NCBI GenBank assembly: GCA_907163375.1
Contig: CAJQUW010004458.1
Coordinates: forward strand, 62,001-126,000
DNA length: 64,000 bases
Direction of reading: 5' to 3'
Source: Prostheceraeus crozeri
Lineage: Eukaryota > Platyhelminthes > Polycladida > Euryleptidae
Each line of letters starts with the position of its first letter. Position 1 is the first letter of the stretch. Below are positions 50,511 through 61,324 of the stretch, in pieces. The notes under the pieces are model-generated. The model was not told the origin of the DNA, made no database searches, and saw nothing but the letters and a program-made list of their open reading frames with translations. A program made the translations under genes and the position numbers.

Positions 50511-51916
50511 CCCATTGACGTAATTAATGAAACAAACTATCATTGGCTGGAATTGAAATTTGTTTCATATTTTTCTCAGGTATGATGCAATATCTCGCTT
50601 TCTATGTATTACCATTCAACACATTAGAGAATGGAGAAAGATCTATGGTGGTCAAATTTCAAATTTTGATATCGATACAACTGTCACAATTGCTTTTACA
50701 AATTGAACATAAACGTGAACTGAAATCCAGCTTTTGTAAAATAGAATGGCACACGATCAGTTCACCAGAGGTATGGCTATTGGAATGAATCGTTGTGGTA
50801 GAAGTTGTGCGAGTGTTGCCGAAGAGCTGCAACTATCGAGAGTCGTTTTTTGGAGGTGGTGGTGTCGATGGAAAGCAGAAGGAGATGTTAAATAGAAGAA
50901 GGGATCTGGTCGACCAAGAAAGTCTGCAGGAAGGACAGACACACGTCTAGTTTTAGCTGCAAAGAGGAATAGATTTGTGTCAGTCCCAAAGCTAGTCGTA
51001 CACTGGAAGAGTGCCTCAAATATAGACTGTAGCGTTCGAACGGCTTACCGAAGATTGCGAGAAGCTGGAATTCAATCGCGACGACCAGCTGTCCTAATTC
51101 CATTGAGTTTTGAGCACAGCAAAAGACGAGTTGCCTGGTGTGACGCCCATCGCTCATGGAATCACTGGCACCATCACTGGCAGAAAGTCTTGTGGACCGA
51201 TGAATCGAGATTCACTCTGGATTTCAATGACGGTCGTGTTAGAGTGCATCGTCTTCCAGGTGAACGTTTTGCCCCATGCTGTATTAAAGAACACGACAGA
51301 TATGGTGGTGGAAGTGTTATGCTGTGGGGTACCATTTGGCATGGCGAACGAACGACAGCAGTCATCATCAAAGGCACGTTGACTGGAGAGAGGTATCTCA
51401 ATGAAATTGTGCTTCCTGTTGTTGCCCCAGTGGTCAGGGTGGAGGATCTCGTTTTCCAAGACGACAACGCAAGACCACATCGCTCCTCGGCTGTCATTGC
51501 CACTGTTAGGAGATTGAACATTCAAACCCTTGACTGGCCTGCACGCTCACCTGACCTGTCACCCATTGAACAAGTCTGGGACGAGCTTGGGCGGCGAGTG
51601 AGAGACCGCTATTCACTTCCACCAGTGTCCCTGAAGATTCTCTCTGAAAGACTGACAGAGCAGTGGCTTCTCCTTGAAACATCCTTCATTCAGAAACTTT
51701 GTGAATCCATGCCATCTCGGATTACTAAATGTATTGGAGTTAGAGGGGGGCACACGCGCTATTAAAGTTGAATCTACTACATGCGTTGTTTTTCTGTGCT
51801 AGCGACTTGGTGGAGATTGTGACTAAATTATCAAGGTATCATACATACATGTACATACACCAGTCAAAAATGAAAGAAGTTAAAGAAGTAAATGTTTTAA
51901 AAATTTTGTCAATGAG
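50511..51916 (+). mobile_element. Tc1-type element 2, nested (1406 bp)
   Basis: The left end CCCATTGACGTAATTAATGA and the inverse of the right end CTCATTGACAAAATTTTTAA give an imperfect inverted repeat of about 25 bp. TA flanks both sides (50509-50510 and 51917-51918). The host element is interrupted exactly at this TA. The terminal repeats are short and diverged between ends. Confidence 0.8.
50746..51765 (+). pseudogene. Tc1-family DD34E transposase with a single stop
   Basis: A 340-codon frame from ATG 50746 to the stop ending 51765. The only lesion seen is TAG at 50893-50895 (codon 50), between the first helix-turn-helix (RGMAIGMNRCGRSCASVAEE) and the GRPRK motif. The second DNA-binding half (VRTAYRRLREAGI) and the whole catalytic domain are open: Asp152 in VLWTDESRF, Asp240 in FQDDNARPHRS, and Glu275 in PDLSPIEQVWDEL, with 34 residues between the last two. 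Bases in the catalytic part are clearly less AT-biased than the surroundings. One stop in a full-length protein suggests a recent insertion. Starting at an internal ATG (50977) would lose the first DNA-binding half. Confidence 0.92.
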
Positions 51917-52019
51917 TATATTTTTACTCCATGGTTCATCGATCATAACTTCGTAACGGAGATATTTCTAAAACTCAGATTACTGTTGGTATTGTACAGT
52001 CCGGACACCAGCTTAAGTT

Positions 52020-52330
52020 TTTTCCATGGAACGAGACCGAAAATGAGACTTTCACAGACCCATGAATATCCTGAGAATACTGCGAATTTGTGTCTTTGTC
52101 GAATTGGTCCCCTGTTTTTTCTCTTGTCAGAAGGAATCAAAGGGAACACAATGTGCATCAATCCAATGTGAAACACACTGCGTCTTTCGGCGGCAAAATT
52201 ACATTTGTATGCATTTTCTGTGATGTGCTTTAAGTGAGCAGTGTAAGTTTTAGAGTCATAGTTTTGGTATGAAATGTCCTTAGGTCATCATCCATCATGT
52301 TCATGTGTCATTATCATGCTTCTGATCGTT
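52020..52330 (+). repeat. Dispersed repeat family A, copy 3
   Basis: The longest copy of the family also seen at about 1790-1922 (inverted) and 5485-5700. It starts near GGAACGAGACCGAAAATGAG and ends after the TAGAGTCATA block (about 52252) and GTCATCATCC. Two overlapping frames in opposite directions cover its first half; neither has a recognised motif. Confidence 0.5.
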
Positions 52331-55300
52331 TATGTATGCAAAATTGTGGTTGACAGCATTAGGTTTCGGCAGAAATTTATACAAGTGCTGTGTTTCTCGA
52401 TTTTCAGGTGCTCACCAATCTAAATGGGTCTAGCTTCACAGACTTGAACATGACTTAACAAGGCTGAATTATTGACGGTCTAGAATATGCATGTTTATGG
52501 CAAAACATACAATTACATGCATATCATGAAGTTTTAAGTCATTGATGTAACGAAGTATGTGAGTGACACTTATCATCACCATCATCGTTCGCCGGCGCCA
52601 CCACATACAACATTAAGTCATTGAGGCGTATTGTAGGTAGTCAAACTTGGCTGATATTTTTAGATATAATCAATTAACTGGTATCAGTACAGCAAAATTC
52701 AGTCAATTGCAATTATTAGCAATTAATTGCTACTCATTTCCTACCATGATTTCAACTCGCAGCTGATGCATTGGAAATGGAAATGACATTCTGGAGTTTT
52801 GTAAAGCGAATTCGGGAAAAGTAGGTCAATGAATATTCTGAAATTAATTCTCTTGGAGGCAAACTTAAAAGTAATAGGAATTTTTAAAATGAAAATGTTG
52901 TCAGGTTGTGTTGACGATTCTATTTAATTTTCTCTACTTAAGATGTATTTGATGGAAATGTTTTAATATATGGATAGATAATTTTTTGATATCTAGTCAG
53001 GTGAATAAATGCATTATGTTTGGAAAACAACATTTAGAAATTATTTTTTCAATAAATTGTGAAAGTCTTTCAAAGAATGCTTCAATCAGTGATTAATTGC
53101 TTGACCAAATGCTTTTCGGAGAACCATTCACATCCTCCTGAAGCAGCAACGTTTGATACTAGTCAATTGTTTCATTAATGATCTCATAATTATGTAATTG
53201 TAATACATGTTTAGTTCATTCTGCAGATAGGCCTATAGGACGACTGGTCATTACAGCTTCCTAAAATAGTTTTTAGATAATTATCAAATAATCATCTTCT
53301 CTCTAATATAAATTGGAAATAATAAGGAAATACGTAGCAGATAACAATTATCATTTTGCTTCTGTAAATGTGATGTCTCTGATTTTCCGCTACTACTTTA
53401 ATAGCCAGTTCTCCATCCCGACTAGTGCGCACCCTCTCATGAAAATTACTATTGTAAATCATTAGCTTGCCTGCAGTTTGTATAGCGTAAAACGCCAATT
53501 CCGTTATTCATCGTCAAATAAAATCCCATTAGTTGTGAGAATAAACAGACACGGGAATCAAATATTTGTGGAATGAAGACAATTTCTAGATTTCAAATTT
53601 TGTTCAATGCATAACATGAACGCCAACAATGTTCTGTAAATTCACGCTTTTAGCTGTTCCGCAAAGTGCTAGTGTTGATTGATCTCTTTGAATTAGCTAA
53701 ACGTTTATAGCATACAAACTTTTTTTAAAAAATGCTTACCATGATTTTACTCAATTTGCAGTCCAAAGCACAATGACAAGAACGTTTGGTTTTCATGCAT
53801 GAAATTTAGGTCCGTTCATCGTGAGGTTTTCGCTAATATAATGCATGTTATAGCCAGAGAATGCTCTCGGATCATAGCTGCAGCAATTATCTCTTATACG
53901 GAGGGGCTCATAATATATTCTAAGATTTCCTTCTCGAAACGCTTCAGTTCAAAACGCAACAATGAACATAATAATATAGCGTTCACCTAATCATCCGAGG
54001 CCAAAAATATGGACAAGAATATGCATATAGGCTACAGGTATATACCGGGCAAAGGTGCGGAGAGTCGGTAAATATATTAAAAATGAGAGCTAGCTTTCAA
54101 GAATCTGGTCTCATCTACTGTGACAATATTACCTTGCAGTTCGAACCACTCGCATTGCTAGTCGTGAACTGCCGACTGATCCTGACCACGCATACAGGTA
54201 TTGCATTGTGCGAGACTGATCAGAAACATAAAAGCACGAACTATGCCATTTCCAGAGCACAAACAATTCAGCTGTACTCATTTAGATTCATGGAGATTTA
54301 AAGGGAGGAGGTCGACATGGTGACCAAAGGAAAAATATCGAAGTTGACATGTCTCTTAGAGCCACCTCTCGGTCCACTGTTGGTGGAACATTCTCGCACT
54401 GAGTGGAACTGCGCAACGTTTCATAATACGTGAAACAGGACAGGCACAATAGCACTGTGTTCAACAGCAGAATGCATCTGCCCTTTTTGAAAAACTCTGC
54501 ACATTGTGAGCGTTCTTTATTTTTTTTCTGAAACTTTACGCGTTCTGAATTCTGCCGGTTGAGTTCCAAATCTCCCTCTTCTTCGCGACATCACTCATTG
54601 ATGGCGATTTGGAATAACTTTCATAATTACGTTTAGAGTAATAAAATTCATAGTTGAACAAATATCACCATTGTTAATTTCTTTTATATTCAACTCACGG
54701 ATATATTCGGTAGTTGTTGACTTCAGACAACAGAGCACTTTGCCAATAATTAGAACGAGCAATGCCATCAAATTACAAAGGAAATTCCATGAAAGTCTTC
54801 CTTTTAGGTTTTCTGTTACTTGAATTCGCTGATTCACGCTGCTCTGAGAAACACAAAATTTGTTTCATTTCATCTCTTTGAGTGTCAAATGACAAAATTC
54901 TAGCAATGAACAGCATGCCTATTATTTATACGCATAATTTTCATGGAAATTGAGTTGTCTCAAATTGCATTGCACACGAAATGGAGCAGTTTGCTTCTAG
55001 GCATGTTGGCCCACTGTTATTATATTCCCAACCCCAATCTGAAAATGCACATCAGAAAACCTTTGTTGCCTAACTTCCCCGAGCAAAAAGAGAGACAAAT
55101 AAATTCTTCTAGATGCCACAGGTTAGATCTTTAAATCAGATTGAGTCATAGCAGCGACATGCAGATGTAAGGCGCTCAGTACATACGTTAAGAAATGTAA
55201 GATGAAATGCACATGAAGGAAAAAGAAAAAGGCTGTTATTTTATATCAATGCTGGGGGTAATAGTAATCAACCTTAGAATGTCCGCCCAGAAAACTAAGT

Positions 55301-55500
55301 GGTGGGAAAAGTGACAGAAAACACAAATGTGCAACAATAGTATTGCACTATACATTTTCCGTCCATTTATTTTACCAGCCGGAAATTGCATTATTTTTCC
55401 ACTTTTTTCAATCGAATACCATTACTGCTGATGTAATAAGTATTTCTACTTTTAACTACGTCAATGGCATAAACAATCAAGCTTTTGACTGTCTTTAATT
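52331..55500. other. Intergenic DNA, nothing recognised
   Basis: AT-rich. Frames up to 93 codons show no motif. Confidence 0.45.
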
Positions 55501-55504
55501 TATC

Positions 55505-56225
55505 CGACTCCGACTCCGGGGGTTGATAAGACTCCGGCTTCGACTGCGGGTGGCCAGTATACAAAGCCTAGTTTTTTGAAACATTAACTTGTAACCTACA
55601 TCATAGATCACTTTAAGCTTACCTGAACCTATATTTAGTAATCATTTCTGTATCAATGATCAATCATTTTCGATGAAAGTTTATCAGATGTCGCATTAAG
55701 TTGGATGCATGCGACTTGGCTCCTCCGATCTTCTTGATGTGTGCTTCACACAGTTTTTCTTCAGTCTCTACCAGGCAGGAAAATCCCCCATCCTTCTCCA
55801 AAAAGTATGAGTACACTTTCGATCCTAATATGCGCTTTAGAGGAGCCATCACACACGATTAAAGAGTAAGAAAAAGTAAGAGGTAATGTTCTCAAACAAA
55901 CCAGAATTTAATTTTTGTGTCTGATGTGACCTTTGGAGCGCAAGTTTGATCGAGGCTAGGAAGGCTTGTCTTCTCTACTAAATCGCCGAGTGAAAAGACA
56001 ATAATTTTTTTCACTATCACGGTTCATTCCCTCAACTATTACCAGCTTTGCATGCAGCAGTGTCTCTGTACTTTTGTTTGACGGAGAAAGTTGACATCAA
56101 GACAGTGACAGCTATGCACGAAGATAAATAATTTGTTTGTATTATATTTCGGGTCTAGTTATAGGCCGGAGTCCGGAGTCCCATCATTTGATAGGACTCA
56201 GGGACTCCGACTCCGACTCCGCATC
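55505..56225 (-). mobile_element. GACTCCG-bounded repeat, possible hAT derivative
   Basis: Both edges are built of GACTCCG words: CCGACTCCGACTCCGG with TTGATAAGACTCCGG on the left (about 55505-55550), and GGAGTCCGGAGTCC then TTGATAGGACTCAGGGACTC with CCGACTCCGACTCCG on the right (about 56165-56222). Such G-A-C-T-C-C subterminal clusters are familiar from hAT-type elements, and a BED finger frame lies inside. Exact tips and target duplication were not resolved, so the classification is tentative. Confidence 0.4.
55664..55849 (-). CDS. BED-type zinc-finger frame
   Basis: A 61-codon minus frame from ATG 55849. It reads SKVYSYFLEKDGGFSCLVE, then KLCEAHIKKIGG and HASNLMRHLINFH, the layout of a BED finger: an aromatic S-x-V-x-x-Y-F start, two Cys, then N-L-x-x-H-L-x-x-x-H. 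The Cys spacing is longer than the usual C-x2-C, as in some transposon BED fingers. BED domains bind DNA and sit at the N-terminus of hAT transposases. No hAT catalytic core follows within the bounding repeats, so this looks like the remaining first exon of a deleted element. A host BED gene exon is the alternative. Confidence 0.55.
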   Translation of the reverse strand: MAPLKRILGSKVYSYFLEKDGGFSCLVETEEKLCEAHIKKIGGAKSHASNLMRHLINFHRK

Positions 56226-59200
56226 CATGTCTTCAACATTATGATTTCATGAAACTTCCTCCTCGCTTTATTCCTGACAATCATTTATTGCTCCATTTCA
56301 GCGGTGTCTACTTCAGTTATGGGTCGAGTAACAGCAACTCGGGTCCGAAGGATGTTTTCCTCCTTGACGCCGTGACATCTTTAGACATATTTGTCGGCAG
56401 CATGCTGAATTCTTGGTTATATTTTAAGTCTTTTCATCCGCCCATCTGGCAGCTCTTGGATAGACAATAGGATTACTGGTTCTCTCGTCCTTAATCTACT
56501 CTGTCTGCGAATAAGAACTTCAGGCATCTATCATCCATCTTACATCATACTCATCAATGAGCTCAATGCGGGTTTGCAATTAAATAATGTCTTGTTCTAG
56601 CGCTGTGCCTGAAATGATGCTTCAAACGTCGTGGCCAATTTAATCCTGATTCATGCACGATGTTCCATGAATGCACTTTTAGAGACTAATATCCTAACAC
56701 CATTGAAGGACAATATAGCTGGCAATATACAATGTCAAAAGCAATGTTTGTCCATTATGTATTAGTTTGCATGAGTTAACATATACAGCATTTCATTATC
56801 TTTTAAAAGCAAAAGCCAAAAATAAGAAATAAAGAAGCAAACAACTCTCTGATAAAATTGCATCAAAACATGACTTTAAATCAACCAATGCCGTCAGCAT
56901 TGGCTGTAACAAACATTTTTAAAATGTTATGATGATTTTCAAAATGCGAGGGTCAATTTGAATTCAAACACATTTTTTGCTCCACTTCGATTCCTTTCCT
57001 CATATCCATCAAAATGCACACAAAGCGTTCAGATAATCATCAGTCATGGACTGATTGACGTGATTATGTTAATTATGCAAAATAATTTCTTCTAGATGCC
57101 ACAGCTAAGATCTCTAAATTCAGTTTCTAGGTCAATTAAATCTAGATCCACTTTTCACAATCTTGCAATGAATATACAGAATTATGCATGCACGAATAAT
57201 AAACTCAGTCTACAGCATGCTGTACGCTCGTATAACAGCGTATATTGTTGATATCCAAATTATACCTGTAAGCCACTTTGCATACGGCACATGTACGTGA
57301 TCAGCTTTAGTTAGTGATAGAAAGAATTTTTTGGATTGCTGCGTCTATTGTCAATGTACCATATGCAGATGATAGACAAGTTGCAAATTTCAGAATCCTT
57401 TTTCCAAAGATTATGAAATTTTAGAAGCATTTGTCATTTAGAGGAGTTTTTTCAGAAATGCATCGTCATACGCTTTGTTGGCAGTATGTAGTCAAATGCA
57501 CTTTTTTTATAACTATTGGCGATATTACTATGTAACTATTGAAGCGACATTTCACCTGGGGGATTTAATTTTTTGTACAGATTGCAATGCATGATAACAT
57601 GAGCAAGCGTTAATCTTTTTTCTTTCAAATGTTACTGACGCCATTGAATGCAATAAGTAAAATGAGTTTTATGGATGTGCAGCAACTGAATGTTGCATAT
57701 GCCTGTATTCTGAATTCCCTAATTTGATATTTAAAGGAAAACAGATTTGCATAAATCGGAAATGCATCATTATAATGTCCATCAAATCTTAAAAAATGTC
57801 GGTGTGTCTTGTCAATCGTGGCCAAGTTTGAACCAGCGACTTTGAAGGCAAAGGACATGCAAGTACACGGAGACGTGCAAATCTAGAAGTCAAGGTACCT
57901 ATCAGGCCATTAGCTCAGTTGGACGTCAACACATTATGCATGCAACTTGATAAACTCAGCGTTTAAGAGTCAGCTGTGACCACAGTTTAGTAGCTAGCGG
58001 CTAACTCGTGTCTCGGAATCAATGCGAATCAATCAAATTGCAATTTAGTGCTATTTTCTTCGACGCTAAAAATCAATTATGATAAACCAAATCCAACTTT
58101 TCATTTTCATAGCAATGGTACAGGGTGCGGCATAAAAATGTGGCTAAATTTTTATGTAGCATAGCTTTCTAATTGCCGGGTATCCAACAGAAATGATCAA
58201 ATAATGTCTATTTTGAAGCCAATACACATCTTTAGTATCACAATCAACATTGCAATGATTGCATTTGAGGATGAGAGTATAATGTACAGTACATGCAAAG
58301 CAGAAAAACTAAAAACCCAAAAACTAGGTGAAGAGAGCAATTTCTGAAAGGATTAGTTTACAAAAATTCACTTAAATGGTGATCATCATGGCGAAGTCTT
58401 ATTGTTGCAAATGATCACACAACATCAGCTGGGTAATGACTGGATCAGCCTCCAGCAATCACGCATTGTAACGGAACGCCAGAAATATCGAATTTTCCGG
58501 TTTCATTTCTTCCAAAGTTTCCACGTCTCTTCCATGCTAAACCCCAGACATTTATATTTACTGCTTCCAATTCTTCACTTAAGTGATGTCATCATGCATT
58601 TAACATGATTGCATTCGTATAGTTAAACGGCTCGGAATATAATTCAGATAGAGATTGTTGAAAATACATGGAAATTACATATTGCCTGTTGCTATGTTCG
58701 TTTTATGTCGCGGAAAAAAGTTACAGTAGCTGCATCCAAATGAATGAAGACGCTAAATATGAGGCATGATAATCCGTCCATTTTGTGACTTCGAATGCAC
58801 TATTTGTAATTAAATACTGACAGCACTACTTATAAAGCTGCTATGAATAGTGCTTGTTAAAATATATTGATCTGGTGCTTTAAGAATATTCCTGTTATTC
58901 AAGCAATGAAACTTGCAAATAGATGCTGCTGTGGATGATTGATCATATTAATTATAACTTCATATCAGTGATTTTCAACTGATTAAGAAATTGACAAAAA
59001 TTGAACCGTATATTATTACACCGCACATGTCAAGAGAAATTTATTCTCATTTATGATTTCCTATTAATATGGCACATAAGGAAAATATGCATTTATTCAT
59101 GTATATATAGCGAAGCCCCGATAACTAGGGTTCCCTGATGGTTCCTTCATATTTTGCAGCTAATTTGTATTCAATAGTTTGTGAATTTATGAACAACATT

Positions 59201-59310
59201 CATGAATAACATGAGATACTTGTATAATGTGATTGCTGAGGCACGGAATTTTATGTAGATAAAATGTCTAAAATATTTACTTTTTATGTAATAATAATTC
59301 TTATAATATG
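56226..59310. other. Intergenic DNA, nothing recognised
   Basis: AT-rich. Around 57905 a TAGCTCAGTTGG word resembles a tRNA D-arm, but no T-arm follows. No gene called. Confidence 0.45.
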
Positions 59311-59571
59311 TACAAGTTTTTCCATTCAGATTCACGTTTATTTCAAGCAATTTCGTTTTAGTGCAAGCAATTTCTACTGTTGCAGTTATTTTAACCAGAT
59401 TCATTAATAGATCAAGCAAAGTTGTAAATAATCAACCAATTTCGTGCACATGTTTGACAAGTAGTTATTTCAGCCAATTTCGTTATAAGTAAAAGCAAAT
59501 TATTAAGAAAACAACCAAATTCATTTAAACCAAAAACACATGATACATGTATGTACTCGTACTCGTACATT

Positions 59572-60717
59572 TTATTGTACAATTTCTGCCATGACAAAAC
59601 AACGGTGCATGTAACTCATCACATGATTGCACATTTGGTAGACTTTCTCTGCAATTATTGTCTCTTGATCTTCGATGATCGAAGAGGATATATCATTAAG
59701 AACACGTAATCGATGTTCTGCCAGAGAAATGCCGTTTGGAGCGTTACGCAGCCGCTCTTTCGTAGAGTCCTCTCGTAGGACTGTCCGCAGTTTCAGTTTC
59801 ATCACACCAAAGGCGCTCTCAATGGGATTCAAGAAGGGACTGTATGGAGGTAAATACTTAATCGGAATGGTATCATCTTCAGCACCGCTCGGAAAGGCTC
59901 CTCGATGTACAGGAGCATTATCCATGACAACTGTACCGTTAGCGATGTTTGACTCCCGCAAAATCGTGCACAGATTATCTATAAAATGCTCGAATCTCTG
60001 GCCTGTAAAACAAAACGGTTTAGCTGAAAAATGCAGATATAATATGGATAAAATCGTCAACTTACTGGTCATGCAACCTCTTTGAAGTTCGTAGTATACA
60101 ACTCCTGCTCGAGCTGAAATTGCCATAACCAAATTGAGATTAGGTCCACGATATCCATTGACTTGTCGAACAGCTGGTCTACCTTTTAGGGCTCTTCCTC
60201 GAGTACGCTTTGTATAAATATTGAAGCATGTTTCATCAACGTATATTCATGTTCGGTTAACTCCTGTTTCTAAATACCATTCAGAGTACGCAGAACGATT
60301 TTGTCTCGTTGTTAAGGAGTTTCGATTGACTGGGCAATCCTCCAACTTTTTCATAGTGATAAGTTGACTTTCTAAGGCCCGTGATATGCTCGGAACCGAC
60401 AAGGGGAGTTGTAATTGTTCCCTTATCTGTTCTAAGGTAAAGTCGGGGTGCCGTTCCACTAGGTCAATCAGTTTCAAGCATTCATCACGCCTTCCTCCCC
60501 TTCTATCGCTAATACTACCCTCTCGCAAGTATTTTGAAACTATAGACCGTAATGTGGAAATATTGATGTTAAGAAGTTTAAACACTTTAACTATGTCTTT
60601 TCCCTCTTCCCATGCTATGACAAGGCGTTCTTTCAGCTCGGTACTGACTTTGGCATAAGGGCTACGTGGAATGGACATTTGAGAGCTGACTGAACTGCTA
60701 CTGCCGCTGCTAGTCAT
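59572..60717 (-). pseudogene. DDE transposase with in-frame intron and one stop
   Basis: The protein starts at ATG 60717, the only sensible start inside the element. Ser-rich leader, then helix-turn-helix blocks (TELKERLVIAWEEGKDIVKV; LREGSISDRRGGRR) and HPDFTLEQIREQL. A TGA at 60249-60247 (codon 157) falls four residues before the first catalytic Asp in IYVDETCF. Reading continues in the same frame: GRPAVRQVNGYRGPN, VVMDNAPVHRG (second Asp), and PPYSPFLNPIESAFG (Glu), with 33 residues between the last two. A 63-bp insert (60065-60003) starts GTAAGT and ends TTTTACAG; removing it joins GCMT to SQRFEHFI, the expected family sequence. With a multiple-of-three length it does not break the frame. 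The single stop makes this copy inactive, but it is otherwise intact. Confidence 0.9.
60003..60065 (-). other. Putative 63-bp spliceosomal intron in the transposase
   Basis: On the minus strand it begins with the consensus donor GTAAGT and ends with a pyrimidine-rich TTTTGTTTTACAG. An internal TTTTTCAG 42 bp after the donor is an alternative acceptor, also a multiple of three. The translated insert is hydrophobic and unlike the conserved transposase on either side, which supports splicing. Confidence 0.7.
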
Positions 60718-61324
60718 GATTCTAGTGCTTCCTAAAGTGCAGTGATTGCGAACGAATCTGATTGATATATAATGAAGTAGATTGCGTTGCTTATGAACAC
60801 CACTCGTATCGACGAAGACGCATGCGTTGTAATGAATTGGCTTGAACGAAAATCGCCAAACGTGACCTAGACTGAAATAAGCACGAATCTTATTGTCTAA
60901 ATGAATTTGCTTGAAATAAAACGAACATGCTTTTAATAACATTGAATGTGGATGGAAAAACCTGTAGTAACAAACATCGAAATATGTGATCTTCTTTTCT
61001 AGTTTACATTCGTTTTTCAATGCATTAAAAGTAGTTTTTGGTGTGTTTTTGGTGCCTTATTACGTGTATATTGGATTAGGCGATTGAATAAAATGATTCA
61101 ACAGCATCATTATAGATATTTTCAGAGTAGCGGTATTAAATTTATAAGACATTATAGTCGATAAATTCCAGCATATCAATGATAAAAACCCATAAATGTG
61201 GTGTACTACATATATATTGTAAAATCGCTACATACTGATAATTACAATTCTCTATCTGAGAAAACACATACATTTGAAATCAATTGTACATGAACACGTT
61301 TCATGGTTTTTGTGGTAGAAAGAT

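Larger units (their letters stand above)
49677..51933 (+). mobile_element. hAT-like non-autonomous element, copy 3, split by a Tc1 insertion
   Basis: The left end CATAGAGTAAGTATATTAGG is at 49677 and internal sequence is homologous to copies 1 and 2 throughout, up to about 50510. There the match stops at a TA. It resumes after the Tc1 element with TTTACTCCATG (ending 51933), a decayed form of the right tip CCTACTCTATG. The octamers outside, GTTTATCG (49669-49676) and GTTCATCG (51934-51941), agree at 7 of 8 positions. That confirms both the boundary and the nested insertion. Without the Tc1 the element is about 850 bp, like copy 1. Confidence 0.85.
59313..60964 (-). mobile_element. IS630/Tc1-like element, near complete (1652 bp)
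   Basis: The left end CAAGTTTTTCCATTCAGATT and the inverse of the right end CAGGTTTTTCCATCCACATT match at 17 of 20 positions. TA flanks both sides (59311-59312 and 60965-60966). A second inverted block, TTTATTTCAAGCAA-TTC, lies inside both ends (about 59336-59361 and 60897-60923). It also contains several degenerate copies of a CAAGCAAATTTCG-like word between 59350 and 59530, near the 3' end of the gene. Confidence 0.85.

Noticed and set aside
51154..51525. Long minus-strand and shifted frames within Tc1 element 2
   Set aside because: Shadows of the DD34E transposase on the plus strand.
57795..57850. Minus-strand GGTTCAAACTT as a tRNA T-arm
   Set aside because: B-box lacks the final CC and no A-box lies upstream on that strand.
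57900..57985. tRNA gene suggested by TAGCTCAGTTGG
   Set aside because: Resembles a D-arm/A-box only; no T-arm or B-box at the right distance and no acceptor stem pairing.
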